The translations under genes were made by a program, and so were the position numbers. Of a stretch of 47,442 nt of DNA, positions 15,204-25,371 are shown in pieces. The number at the start of each line of letters is the position of its first letter. The stretch's first letter is position 1. Where the stretch lies: contig NZ_JACIGJ010000023.1 in assembly GCF_014197855.1 (NCBI RefSeq), positions 1-47,442 on the forward strand, written 5' to 3'. The stretch is from Roseospira marina. GTDB lineage: Bacteria > Pseudomonadota > Alphaproteobacteria > Rhodospirillales > Rhodospirillaceae. Under the pieces are notes generated by a model that was given only the letters and a program-made list of their open reading frames with translations, ran no database searches and was not told the DNA's origin.

Positions 15204-15419
15204 ATGGGATCGCAAAATATTGAGCCTTCGAGAACAGAAGAGACCTGTTCGGCGGATTCTACCACACAAATCACGGGGGCCCGGATCGTGCTTTCGCCCG
15301 TGGACCCCTTCTACGACCTTTACCTGAGGTACGGCAGCATGAAGAACGCCCTTCAACATTACAAAACTCAAGGTCAATATAGCCGTATCTCCGGCAAAAT
15401 TATCTCCTGCGAAAAGTAG
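15204..15419 (+). CDS. Small hypothetical (71 aa)
   Basis: A 71-residue protein. ATG 15204 is chosen because AAGGAG lies 8-10 bases upstream; the in-frame ATG at 15108 has no ribosome site. The C-terminal part (VDPFYDLYLRYGSMKNALQH, then YKTQGQYSR) is tyrosine-rich and resembles the YTNLKDAMAQ region of the preceding gene (a short Y-x-N/S-x-K-x-A-x-x pattern), so the two may be distant relatives. Confidence 0.5.
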   Translation: MGSQNIEPSRTEETCSADSTTQITGARIVLSPVDPFYDLYLRYGSMKNALQHYKTQGQYSRISGKIISCEK

Positions 15420-15467
15420 TATTATATGCGGTACAATAAATAGACCAACAATAGGAGCCAAAATATC

Positions 15468-15953
15468 ATGGTAGAAAGTAGAGGCGGTTCGAATCGACTT
15501 TCGAAAATGAATGACAATGAAAGGGAGCGGCTTGCATACGAGAGAATTCTTTTGCAATCCCTTGTCGCCCATATGTCCTGGACGGAACCACGGTTCGTCA
15601 ATCACCTGAAGGACCGGTTTGTTGCACCCATGGCGCAGGCGATTCGGGACCACGACCGCACGACGGCCGATGATCGTGGCAACGACTTCATCCGGTCCAT
15701 TCTGCGCATCATCGAGAGACCCAGCCCCGATATCCAGGACGAAGCGCAAGTCGAGGCGGCCGACACCGGAGGCGATGGGGGAACGCTGCTCCCAAAGTCC
15801 ACCAGTTTTACAAAAAAACTCTCGGCCGATAGGGTTGATATTATAGAAACGGATGAAGCATGGGAAGTTCGGGTTGATGACATATTCTGGGGCGACTACT
15901 TCGATAAGGAAAGCGCACATGTGGCCGCAGACTTGGTAAGGCAGTCTCTTTAA
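15468..15953 (+). CDS. Hypothetical protein (161 aa)
   Basis: A 161-residue soluble protein, family not recognised. ATG 15468 follows TAGGAGCC; a second in-frame ATG 13 codons later is possible. The N-terminal helical part (LAYERILLQSLVAHMSWTEP, then RFVNHLKDRF) is followed by a charged linker and a short acidic domain (DIIETDEAWEVRVDDIFWGD). Codon use shifts toward A/T near the 3' end. It lies 17 bases upstream of the PsiE-type gene, likely in the same transcript. Confidence 0.55.
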   Translation: MVESRGGSNRLSKMNDNERERLAYERILLQSLVAHMSWTEPRFVNHLKDRFVAPMAQAIRDHDRTTADDRGNDFIRSILRIIERPSPDIQDEAQVEAADTGGDGGTLLPKSTSFTKKLSADRVDIIETDEAWEVRVDDIFWGDYFDKESAHVAADLVRQSL

Positions 15954-15970
15954 AAAATGGATAGATAAAA

Positions 15971-16411
15971 ATGAGCCAAGATAAAGAAAATGATATAGAA
16001 AATAATGATATTGCCAAATCCGCTCGTTCAGAGCGCATTGATGAGATAGAGAGAAACATAGCACACTATATATTCCACATAACGGAAAGATTATTTCTTA
16101 TTTTCATATTGACGATGACCATATGTGGAGTTGCTGTTGAAATATATCATATGTATATTGTCAAGATAATAGGGTTGCCTGATATACTTCTTATGTTTCT
16201 TTATATTGAAGTTGTCGGAATGGTGTCTGTTTATTATTCAGATCGCCGCTCTGTATTCGTATACCCGATTTTTATCGCGATAACAGCACTGACCCGATTG
16301 ATCATTCTCCAGGGAAAAGAAACTGCGCCGGAAAGCGTGCTCTTCGAGGCATTTGCCATTCTTCTATTGTCTTTATCTGCCATCGTTATTGTCCGCATGA
16401 GCAGAGACTGA
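15971..16411 (+). CDS. PsiE-family membrane protein
   Basis: A 146-residue protein with a hydrophilic ~45-residue N-terminus and four membrane spans (LFLIFILTMTICGVAVEIYH; IIGLPDILLMFLYIEVVGMV; VFVYPIFIAITALTRLIIL; LFEAFAILLLSLSAIVIV). LMFLYIEVVGMV followed by AITALTR is the signature of the phosphate-starvation-inducible PsiE family, whose molecular role is unclear. The gene is much richer in A+T than its neighbours and uses ATA and TTA codons freely, which points to transfer from a lower-GC donor. Confidence 0.8.
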   Translation: MSQDKENDIENNDIAKSARSERIDEIERNIAHYIFHITERLFLIFILTMTICGVAVEIYHMYIVKIIGLPDILLMFLYIEVVGMVSVYYSDRRSVFVYPIFIAITALTRLIILQGKETAPESVLFEAFAILLLSLSAIVIVRMSRD

Positions 16412-16583
16412 TCCGGACGACACCGGCAATGACGGTGTTGAGGAAAAAGGGAACAGCGTCGCAAACCGGCGATCCGTTGCCCCCCGCGAGTAGGGGACCA
16501 AAGAGCTGTTTGGAACGAGACCGCATGGGGGCGCATGCGGGCCATAGCCGACGCCCGGACTGTTCTTGGAGGACCCCTGGACC

Positions 16584-19500
16584 ATGCAGTCTCTACGGCA
16601 ACCCGGCATCCGCGGGCGTCCATCCTCCACCCCCCTTTGGGTCGGGCCGGCGCCCATCCGGGAGGAGCGGTTCGGTCTTGAACGCTTGGAGCGGCACGCG
16701 CAAAGCCTTGCCGTGGCCCAGCAGGTCACGCCTAGGCCACCACGGGTCCCGCCGCTGGACCGGCGCCTGAAAAGCAACGCCGTCGCGTTGTTGGCCGATT
16801 ATCGGTCGAATGCCGCCGAAGCCGAAAAGGGGGGCGACATCGTTCCTGCGGCGGAGTGGCTCCTGGACAACTATCACCTTGTCGAGAAACAGATCCGGCA
16901 GATCCACGACCATCTGCCCGCCGGCTATTACCGGCAATTGCCCAAACTGGCCGCGGGTCCCCTCGCCGGCTATCCGCGCGTGTTCGGGCTGGCCTGGGCC
17001 TTCATTGCCCATACCGACAGTCATATCGATCCGGTGACGCTGCGCTGTTTCATCAGGGCCTACCAACGCATCCAGCCGTTGATGATCGGCGAACTCTGGG
17101 CCGTCGCGATTACCCTGCGCATTGTTCTGGTGGAGAACCTGCGGCGGCTGTCGGCCCAGATCGTTCTGGGGCGTTCGGAACGGGCGGACGCGGACGCGTT
17201 GGCCGACCGACTGCTGGCGTCGGGCGGTGCGAAGGCGGCCCTGGACGCCGATATCGCCACGCGCTCCGATGGCCCGCTCTCGGAGGTCTTCGCCGCGCAA
17301 CTGGCGAAGCGGTTGCGGGACCAGGACCCGACGATGACACCCGCCATCGGTTGGCTGTCCGATCGCCTTGAGCAACAAGGGGTATCCATCGAAACGGTGG
17401 TCTCGCGGGCGCAACAACGCCTGGGAACGTCGAATGTTTCCATCCGCAACGTCATCAACAGTATGCGGCTGATCTCGGACATCGACTGGACGGAGTTTGT
17501 CGAGAGCATCAGCCTGGTGGATGAAAGGCTCTGCGCCGGCAGCCGTTTTGCCTCCATGGACTTCCCGACGCGCGACCTGTACCGGGCCGCCATCGAGGCA
17601 CTGGCTCGGGGCTCGGCGCTTTCGGAAGGCGACGTCACGGACCACGCCATCCGTGCCGCCACCGAAGCCGCCCGAACCGCCCCGACACCGGAGATGGCCG
17701 AACGGGTCGGCGACCCCGGCTTCCATTTGATCGGGCACGGCCGCCGCGCGCTTGAGCAGGCAATCGGGTTCCGTCCGACGTACCCGGCACGGCTCGGCCG
17801 CCTGGGCCGCGACATGGGGCTGGCCGGCTACGTCGGCGCCATGGTGGTCCTGACGACCCTGGTTCTGGCGCTGCCTCTCTGGTGCCTCTCCCTGGCCGGG
17901 CTGAGTTGGGGCGGACTGGCGATGTTTGCCATCCTGGGGGGCGTTCCCGCCACCGAGGTGGCCACCGCCCTGGTCAACCGCCTGGCGACCTGGCGCCACG
18001 GTCCCGTGATTCTGCCGGGGCTCGACCTTTCGGCGGGGATTCCAGGGTCTGCGCGCACGCTGGTGGCCGTCCCGACGCTCCTGACCCGCGAAACCGATCT
18101 TCGGGACCACATCGAAAGCATGGAGGTGCATTACCTGTCCGGCGCGGGCGGTGACATCACCTTTGCCCTGCTGTCGGATGGGGCGGACGCCGATCATGAG
18201 GTCGTCGACAGCGATGCGGGCCTGCTGTCCGTCGCCGTCGAGGCGATCGCCGCGCTGAACAGGCGACATGGCCCCGGCCCCGACGGCGACCGCTTCCTGT
18301 TTCTGCACCGCCACCGGCGTTTCAACCCGAAGCAGGGCGTGTGGATGGGGTGGGAGCGCAAGCGGGGCAAACTGGTTGAGTTGAACCGGCTTCTGCGCGG
18401 GGCCACCGACACGTCCTTCGCGACCGTGGGCGGGGTGCCGCCCCATGTGCCCGATGGTGTGCGGTATGTGATCACCCTGGACGCCGACACCCGGCTGCCG
18501 CGCGACGCGGCGCGGCGGCTGGTGGGCAAGATGAGCCATCCCCTGAACCGGCCGATCCTGGATCCGGCCCGGCGGCGGGTCTCGGACGGGTATGGCATTC
18601 TCCAGCCGCGCGTCACGCCGTCGCTGCCGCGGGGCGGGGAAGGCTCGCTGTTCCAGCGGGTGTTCTCGGGACCGGCGGGCATGGACCCTTACGCGGCGGC
18701 GGTCTCCGACGTCTACCAGGATGTGTTCGGAGAAGGATCGTTCGCCGGCAAGGGCATCTATGACGTGGATGCGTTCGAAGCCGCCCTGTCCGGCCGGGTC
18801 CCGGAAAACGCCCTGCTCAGCCACGACCTGTTCGAGGGCCTATGGGTGCGGGCCGGGCTCGCCTCCGACGTCGAGGTCGTCGAGGACTTCCCCAGCCGCC
18901 ATGACGTCGCCGCCAAACGCCAGCACCGCTGGATCCGGGGCGACTGGCAGCTTCTGCCCTGGGTGTTCGGTCACTGGTCCGGTCCCGCTGCTCCGTCCCT
19001 TCTCGGGCGGTGGAAGATGCTCGACAATCTGCGACGGTCGCTCCTCGCGCCCTTCCTCCTGTTCGCACTGGCGGCCTGTTGGGTGATGCCGACGCCGGCG
19101 GCCTGGATCGGGATCGCGTTCGTCATGGCGGCCATGGCACTGCCCGCGTTCCTGCCGAGCGCCTTCGCCATTCTGCCCCGGCGCTCCGGCCTGACGGCGC
19201 GCAGCCATTTCGACACCTTGGGCAAGGGGGTGTGGCTGGCGATGGTGCAGGTTTTTCTCTCGGTCTGTTTCCTGCCCGACCAGACCCGGCGCGCCGTCGA
19301 CGCCATCGGTCGCACTGTATGGCGCCTGTTCGTCACACGCCGCGATCTCCTGGAATGGACGACGGCGGCGACATCGACGGCGGCGCCCCGTCTGGACCTG
19401 CCCGGGTTTTACGGAACAATGCGCGGCGGCATGGCGCTCGGCTTGATCCTGGCGGCCGGAGCCGTGGTGATCGCGCCGTCCTCCTGGCTGTTGATCCTGC

Positions 19501-22500
19501 CCGTCGCCGTGTCCTGGGCGGCCATGCCCGCCATCGCGTACCGGATCAGCCGGCCGTCGCCGCGCGCGCGACGCCTTGTGGTGTCGGACGCCGACCGCTG
19601 CGCCCTGCGCCTCGTCGCCCGGCGGACCTGGCGCTTTTTCGAGACCTTCGTGACGAAGGCGGACTCTTTTTTGCCGCCCGACAATTTTCAGGTCGATCCG
19701 GCCCCCGTCCTCGCCCACCGGACCTCCCCCACCAATATCGGGCTGTACCTGCTCTCCACGGTGGCGGCGCGGGACTTCGGATGGGCGGGCACGACCGAAA
19801 CCGTCGAACGCCTTGAGGCGACCCTGACGGCCATGGACGGTCTGGCGCGCTACAAGGGCCACTTCTTAAACTGGTACGACACACGGGATGGGCACGTTCT
19901 CGATCCGGCCTACGTTTCGTCGGTCGATAGCGGAAATCTGGCGGGCCATCTGATCGCGCTTGCCAATGCCTGCGAGGAGTGGGCGACCCCGGCGCCGGGC
20001 AAGCCGGACGCACCGCTGAACGCGCCCGAGGCGGATGTGCGGGCCGGGCTGATGGACACCCTGCGCCTTGCCCGTCTGGCCATCGCCGATCTGCCCGCCC
20101 CACCCCGGGGGCAGGGGCCGTCCGTGTCGGCCTGTCTCGACGAGATTGAAACCCTGCTTGAGGGGGCCCAGGGCCTCGACCTGGTTTTCGCACCCCTGAA
20201 CCGCCTTGCGGGCAAGGCGGCGGAGGCCATTCGGGACAGTCTGCCCATGGCGGACGACGACGACTTGGCATCCGATCCCCTGTTCTGGATCGACGCCCTC
20301 AGGACGGCCGGCCTAAGCCATGCCCGGGATCGCCAGGCCAGCGAGGACGAGGCGCGGCATCTGGTGGATCGGGTGAGGGCACGCGCCGCGCAGGCCCGCG
20401 CCATGGCCATGGCCATGGATTTCACGGACCTGCTCAATTCCGAAAGGATGCTGCTGTCCATCGGGTATTCCCTCGCGGACAACGGGCTGGACGCGAACTG
20501 CTATGACTTGCTGGCCTCGGAAGCGCGTCTGGCCAGTCTGTTCGCCATCGCCAAGGGCGATGTGCCGACGCGGCACTGGTTCCGCCTCGGTCGGGGCGCC
20601 ACGCCCATGGGCAGCGGGTCGGCCCTGATCTCCTGGTCCGGCTCCATGTTCGAATACCTGATGCCGTCGCTGGTGATGCGCGCACCCCTCGGCAGCGTGC
20701 TTGAGCAAACCAATCGGCTAGCCGTTGCGGTCCAGCAGGCCCATGCCCGCACACTGGACATCCCCTGGGGGGTCTCGGAATCCGCCTTCAACGCCCGCGA
20801 CCTTGAACTGACGTATCAGTATTCCAGCTTCGGCGTGCCGGGACTTGGCCTGAAACGGGGGCTGGCGGGTGACGCCGTGGTCGCGCCCTATGCCACCGCG
20901 CTTGGAGCGATGGTCGATCCGCACGGCGCCCGCCGCAACTTCGACCGGCTGGCCGGGATGGGTGCGCTGGGACGCCATGGCTTTTTCGACGCGCTGGATT
21001 TCACCCGCTCGCGGATCCCGGGGGGCGAGACGGTCGCCATTGTGCGCACCTTCATGGCCCACCACCAGGGCATGACCATCGTCGCCCTTGCCAACACCGT
21101 GACCGGGGGCCGGATGCGCGACCGGTTCCATCGCGATCCCATGGTAAAGGCTTGCGCGCTGTTGCTTCAGGAGCGCGTCCCTCAGGATGTCGCGGTCGCC
21201 CGTCCGGCGGCGGAGGGCGTCAGGACGCCCGTTACCGCCATCGCCTCTGCAGGGGCCGCGACCCGTCGGCTGAGCGTCGCGGCCTCCGGCGCACCGGCCA
21301 CGCACCTGCTGTCGAACGGGTGCTATGCGGTGATGCTGACGGCCACGGGCGGCGGATACAGCCGCTGGGGGTCCATCGCGGTGACCCGGTGGCGGGAGGA
21401 CGCTGCACCCGAAGACGGAGGTACGTGCATCGTCCTCAGGGACCGGGCCACGGGAAAGCGCTGGACCGCGAGCGCCAGTCCGGCGGGCGACGAGGGCAGC
21501 CCCCCGACCGACGTCCTGTTCAGCGAGGATCACGCCCAATTCATCGGCCACGACGGGACCCTGACGACCACCATGGACGTCCTGGTGTCCGGCGAGGATG
21601 ACGGGGAGGTGCGCCAGGTTTCCCTGACCAACAGTGGCGTGCGCTCCCGGGAGGTCGAGCTGACATCCTATGCCGAACTGGTTCTGGCGCCGGTGGCGGC
21701 GGACGCTGCTCATCCGGCCTTCTCCAGGATGTTCGTCCAAACCGCGCATCTTGCGGACTACGAGGCCCTCACCGCGACCCGCCGGCCCCGATCCGGGGAC
21801 GAGCCGGGCGTCTGGGCGGCCCATTTCGCCGTCGTCGAGGGTGAGATCGCCGCCGATCCCGAATACGAAACCGATCGGGCGCGCTTCCTCGGCAGGGGCG
21901 GCAGCACCCTGTCCGGCGCGGTTGCGATGCGGGACGGACAGGCGCTCTCCAACACCGTGGGCACCGTCCTCGATCCGGTGTTTTCCCTCAGGCGTTGCGT
22001 GAGGATTCCCGGCGGCTCCGTTGCCCGGGTGTCCTTCTGGACCGTGGTGGCCTCCACCCAAGCGGCGCTGCTGGACCTGATCGACAAGCACCACGACCGG
22101 AACGCCTTTGACCGGGCCAAGACCCTCGCCTGGACACAGGCGCAGGTGGAACTGCGGCATATCGGGATCGGCGCGGCAGAGGCGATGGACTTCCAGACCC
22201 TGGCCGCGCCCATCCTTTACGAGGACCCGCGGTATCGGATGTCGGCGGAGGTGATCGCCCGAGGCGCGGGGCCTCAGTCCGGGCTCTGGCCGCTGGGCAT
22301 CTCCGGCGACCTGCCCATCGTCCTGCTTCGCATCGACGATTCGGCGGACATGGCCGTGGTCGGCCAGATGCTTCAGGCCCATGAGTACTGGCGCATGAAG
22401 CAGGTCGCCGTTGACCTGGTGATCGTCAACGAGCATCCCGCCTCCTACATCCAGGACCTTCAGACCGCGCTTGAGGCGGCGGTTCGCAAAAGCCAGTCGC

Positions 22501-25166
22501 GGCCGCGCCTGGGCGAGTCCGTCGCGGCGGGTGCGGTGCATGTCCTCCGGCGCGATCTTGTCCCGCAGGAGACGCGCGACCTTCTGGCCGCCACCGCGCG
22601 TGTCGTTCTCCATGCCCAACGCGGATCCGTGGCTGACCAGATCGCACGGGCCGAGCGGCCCGCCGCCGGCGTGCGCCCCAAGCCCAGGCATCCGGACGCC
22701 AGACCCGCGCAGGGATCGCCCCACGCCGCGCCCCATTCCGCGCCCGGTGCCGCCGACCTTGAGTATTTCAACGGCTTCGGGGGCTTCGCCCGCGATGGAC
22801 GGGAGTATGTCACGGTCCTGACGGGCGACGAGACCACACCCGCGCCCTGGATCAACGTGATCGCCAACGCCGAGTTCGGCTTTCAGGTGTCGGCGGAGGG
22901 CGCGGGCTACACCTGGGCCGTGAACAGCCGCGAGAACCCGCTGACGCGCTGGTCCAACGACCCGGTGATCGACCCATCGGGCGAGGCGATCCTTGTACGG
23001 GACGACGAAACCGGAGCGGTCTGGAGCCCGATGGCGTGGCCCCGGCGCGATGGGGGGACCTACGTGGCGCGCCACGGCTTCGGGTACAGCCGGTTCGAGC
23101 ACGAGGCGGAGGGCGTGGCCCTCGACCTGATCCAGTTCGTTCCGCGCGCCGACCCGATCAAGATCTCGCGCCTGACCCTGCGCAACCGGTCCGGCCAACG
23201 GCGGCGTCTGTCGGTCACCGCCGCTGTCGAATGGATGGTCGGCATCGCCCCGGGAACCGCCTCGCCCTTCCTGCTGACCGGACGCGACGACGAGACCGGG
23301 GCGATTTTCACGCGCAACCCATGGGGACCGGGGTTTCCGGATCGGGTCGCCTTCACCGACCTGGGCGGACGGCAGACGAGCTGGACCACGGACCGCGCCG
23401 CGTTTCACGGGGACATCGGCGCACCGGCGTCGGACACGGCCGGCGTCGTGCTCGACCGCTGTGTGGCCTTGAGCGCCACCATCGATCTCGCGGACGGAGA
23501 GGAGACCGACGTCGTCTGGTTCATGGGCGAATGCGCCTCGGACGCCGAGGCCCGCGCCCTGATCGCCCGGTCCCGACGGGCCGATCTCGACGCCGTCCTG
23601 GCCGACGTCACGAACCTCTGGGCCGGACGGCTCGGCGCGGTGCAGGTCAGGACGCCCGATCGCGCCATGGACATCATGCTCAACGGTTGGCTGCTCTATC
23701 AAACCCTCGCGTGCCGCATCCTAGCCCGGTCGGGGTTCTATCAGGCCAGTGGCGCCTATGGCTTCCGCGACCAGTTGCAGGACGGCATGGCCCTGACCTT
23801 CGCCTGTCCGGAGGAGACGCGGGCCCATCTGCTGCGCGCCGCCGCCCGGCAGTTCGTCGAGGGCGATGTGCAGCACTGGTGGCTGCCGCACTCCGGTCAG
23901 GGCACGCGGACCCGCATTTCCGATGACCGGATCTGGTTGGTGTTCGCCGTCGCCAGCTATGTGGCGACCAGCGGGGACACGGGCGTCCTGGACGAAACCG
24001 TGTCCTTCCTGGAGGGACAGGCCCTGAGGCCGGGCGCCCACGATGCCTTTTTCACGCCGACGCTCTCGGATCGGCAGGGATCGCTGTTCGAACACTGCGC
24101 CCTGGCCCTCGACCGGAGCCTGGCCCTTCTGGGGCCGCATGGCCTGCCGCTGATGGGCACGGGCGACTGGAACGACGGCATGAACCGCGTGGGAGAGAAT
24201 GGTCAGGGCGAAAGCGTGTGGCTGGCCTGGCTGATCGCGCGCACCGTCGCGCTGTTCGCGCCCCTCGCCACGGACCGCGCCGATGCCCGCGTCCAGGGGT
24301 GGCAGGCGCAGGCGGCCGGGATCGTGGCGGCGGTCGAGCGCGAGGCCTGGGACGGCGACTGGTACCGACGGGCCACCTTTGACGACGGCACGTGGCTGGG
24401 CACACGGGACGGCGATGCCTGCCACATCGATTCCATCGCCCAATCCTGGGCTGTCCTGTCAGAGGTGGCGGACCCGGACCGCGCCGCCCGCGCCATGGCC
24501 GCGCTGGACCGGCATCTGGTCCGGCGGCAGGACCGTCTGGTTCTGCTGTTCACCCCACCCTTCGACTCAACCACGCACGATCCCGGCTACATCCGGGGCT
24601 ATCCCCCGGGTCTGCGCGAGAACGGCGGCCAGTACACGCATGCCGCCATGTGGGCCATCCTCGCGTTCGCCAAGCTTGGCGATGGCGCCAAAGCCGCAGA
24701 GCTGTTCGCCATGCTCAATCCCATCACGCACGCCCGACGGCATGACGATGTCCAACGATACAAGGTCGAACCTTATGTGGTCGCCGCCGATGTCTATTCC
24801 CAACCACCCCACGTCGGACGCGGCGGGTGGACATGGTACACCGGGTCGGCGGCCTGGATGTACCGCGCCGGGGTCGAGGGGATTCTTGGTCTTCGGCGGG
24901 AGGGACGCGATCTCGTCGTCGATCCGCGGATTCCGGACACCTGGCCCGGGTTCGAGGCCACCGTCACCGTGGCCGGAACCCGCTGCGACATTCGGGTGAA
25001 GACCGCCCTTGTATTCACGGAAGACCAACCCTGCGTGGCCCTGGATGGCGCCCGGCTCACCGCCCGCGCCGGCGCCGCTCGTATCCCCCTGGATGGGGCG
25101 TCCCATGCTCTTGTCATCACGCTGACAAGAGAATCCGCTCAGCCCCAATGCGACGGAGGCCATTGA
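16584..25166 (+). CDS. ndvB: Cyclic beta-1,2-glucan synthase (NdvB type)
   Basis: A 2860-residue inner-membrane enzyme of the usual family length. It starts at ATG 16584 after GGAGG (16568-16572). Domains in order: an N-terminal region; a TM pair at ~413-465; the GT84 glucosyltransferase, with LDADTRLPRD near residue 632 (DxD-type UDP-glucose site) and QHRWIRGDW near 779 (QxxRW motif); further TM segments ~820-865 and ~950-985; a glycoamylase-like domain (~1100-1450, SGNLAGHL, WSGSMFEYLMP); repeated glycosyltransferase-36 regions; and a GH94 phosphorylase-like domain (GFRDQLQDG ~2395, GDWNDGMN ~2528 with the conserved Asp). It makes periplasmic cyclic glucans used in osmotic adaptation and host interaction. 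No frameshift or missing motif is apparent. Confidence 0.95.
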   Translation: MQSLRQPGIRGRPSSTPLWVGPAPIREERFGLERLERHAQSLAVAQQVTPRPPRVPPLDRRLKSNAVALLADYRSNAAEAEKGGDIVPAAEWLLDNYHLVEKQIRQIHDHLPAGYYRQLPKLAAGPLAGYPRVFGLAWAFIAHTDSHIDPVTLRCFIRAYQRIQPLMIGELWAVAITLRIVLVENLRRLSAQIVLGRSERADADALADRLLASGGAKAALDADIATRSDGPLSEVFAAQLAKRLRDQDPTMTPAIGWLSDRLEQQGVSIETVVSRAQQRLGTSNVSIRNVINSMRLISDIDWTEFVESISLVDERLCAGSRFASMDFPTRDLYRAAIEALARGSALSEGDVTDHAIRAATEAARTAPTPEMAERVGDPGFHLIGHGRRALEQAIGFRPTYPARLGRLGRDMGLAGYVGAMVVLTTLVLALPLWCLSLAGLSWGGLAMFAILGGVPATEVATALVNRLATWRHGPVILPGLDLSAGIPGSARTLVAVPTLLTRETDLRDHIESMEVHYLSGAGGDITFALLSDGADADHEVVDSDAGLLSVAVEAIAALNRRHGPGPDGDRFLFLHRHRRFNPKQGVWMGWERKRGKLVELNRLLRGATDTSFATVGGVPPHVPDGVRYVITLDADTRLPRDAARRLVGKMSHPLNRPILDPARRRVSDGYGILQPRVTPSLPRGGEGSLFQRVFSGPAGMDPYAAAVSDVYQDVFGEGSFAGKGIYDVDAFEAALSGRVPENALLSHDLFEGLWVRAGLASDVEVVEDFPSRHDVAAKRQHRWIRGDWQLLPWVFGHWSGPAAPSLLGRWKMLDNLRRSLLAPFLLFALAACWVMPTPAAWIGIAFVMAAMALPAFLPSAFAILPRRSGLTARSHFDTLGKGVWLAMVQVFLSVCFLPDQTRRAVDAIGRTVWRLFVTRRDLLEWTTAATSTAAPRLDLPGFYGTMRGGMALGLILAAGAVVIAPSSWLLILPVAVSWAAMPAIAYRISRPSPRARRLVVSDADRCALRLVARRTWRFFETFVTKADSFLPPDNFQVDPAPVLAHRTSPTNIGLYLLSTVAARDFGWAGTTETVERLEATLTAMDGLARYKGHFLNWYDTRDGHVLDPAYVSSVDSGNLAGHLIALANACEEWATPAPGKPDAPLNAPEADVRAGLMDTLRLARLAIADLPAPPRGQGPSVSACLDEIETLLEGAQGLDLVFAPLNRLAGKAAEAIRDSLPMADDDDLASDPLFWIDALRTAGLSHARDRQASEDEARHLVDRVRARAAQARAMAMAMDFTDLLNSERMLLSIGYSLADNGLDANCYDLLASEARLASLFAIAKGDVPTRHWFRLGRGATPMGSGSALISWSGSMFEYLMPSLVMRAPLGSVLEQTNRLAVAVQQAHARTLDIPWGVSESAFNARDLELTYQYSSFGVPGLGLKRGLAGDAVVAPYATALGAMVDPHGARRNFDRLAGMGALGRHGFFDALDFTRSRIPGGETVAIVRTFMAHHQGMTIVALANTVTGGRMRDRFHRDPMVKACALLLQERVPQDVAVARPAAEGVRTPVTAIASAGAATRRLSVAASGAPATHLLSNGCYAVMLTATGGGYSRWGSIAVTRWREDAAPEDGGTCIVLRDRATGKRWTASASPAGDEGSPPTDVLFSEDHAQFIGHDGTLTTTMDVLVSGEDDGEVRQVSLTNSGVRSREVELTSYAELVLAPVAADAAHPAFSRMFVQTAHLADYEALTATRRPRSGDEPGVWAAHFAVVEGEIAADPEYETDRARFLGRGGSTLSGAVAMRDGQALSNTVGTVLDPVFSLRRCVRIPGGSVARVSFWTVVASTQAALLDLIDKHHDRNAFDRAKTLAWTQAQVELRHIGIGAAEAMDFQTLAAPILYEDPRYRMSAEVIARGAGPQSGLWPLGISGDLPIVLLRIDDSADMAVVGQMLQAHEYWRMKQVAVDLVIVNEHPASYIQDLQTALEAAVRKSQSRPRLGESVAAGAVHVLRRDLVPQETRDLLAATARVVLHAQRGSVADQIARAERPAAGVRPKPRHPDARPAQGSPHAAPHSAPGAADLEYFNGFGGFARDGREYVTVLTGDETTPAPWINVIANAEFGFQVSAEGAGYTWAVNSRENPLTRWSNDPVIDPSGEAILVRDDETGAVWSPMAWPRRDGGTYVARHGFGYSRFEHEAEGVALDLIQFVPRADPIKISRLTLRNRSGQRRRLSVTAAVEWMVGIAPGTASPFLLTGRDDETGAIFTRNPWGPGFPDRVAFTDLGGRQTSWTTDRAAFHGDIGAPASDTAGVVLDRCVALSATIDLADGEETDVVWFMGECASDAEARALIARSRRADLDAVLADVTNLWAGRLGAVQVRTPDRAMDIMLNGWLLYQTLACRILARSGFYQASGAYGFRDQLQDGMALTFACPEETRAHLLRAAARQFVEGDVQHWWLPHSGQGTRTRISDDRIWLVFAVASYVATSGDTGVLDETVSFLEGQALRPGAHDAFFTPTLSDRQGSLFEHCALALDRSLALLGPHGLPLMGTGDWNDGMNRVGENGQGESVWLAWLIARTVALFAPLATDRADARVQGWQAQAAGIVAAVEREAWDGDWYRRATFDDGTWLGTRDGDACHIDSIAQSWAVLSEVADPDRAARAMAALDRHLVRRQDRLVLLFTPPFDSTTHDPGYIRGYPPGLRENGGQYTHAAMWAILAFAKLGDGAKAAELFAMLNPITHARRHDDVQRYKVEPYVVAADVYSQPPHVGRGGWTWYTGSAAWMYRAGVEGILGLRREGRDLVVDPRIPDTWPGFEATVTVAGTRCDIRVKTALVFTEDQPCVALDGARLTARAGAARIPLDGASHALVITLTRESAQPQCDGGH

Positions 25167-25371
25167 CGAAGATATGTGGCAGAAAAATCGGCATCTTTCC
25201 GCATAAAACCAATGAGTTAAAACACAAAGGACATCACAAAAAAATGTCCCGAAGCTTAACGATTCTTGCAACAATACATATTGGGAAATGACTTAGATTC
25301 TCTTTTTGGTCGGCATCCGCAACGGTCCGGTCGGCCGATGGTCCCGAGGTCCCCAACCTGGCAGAGGCGTC

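Noticed and set aside
20718-23702. 994-codon minus-strand ORF
   Set aside because: Antisense shadow of ndvB with Arg/Gly/His-rich low-complexity translation.
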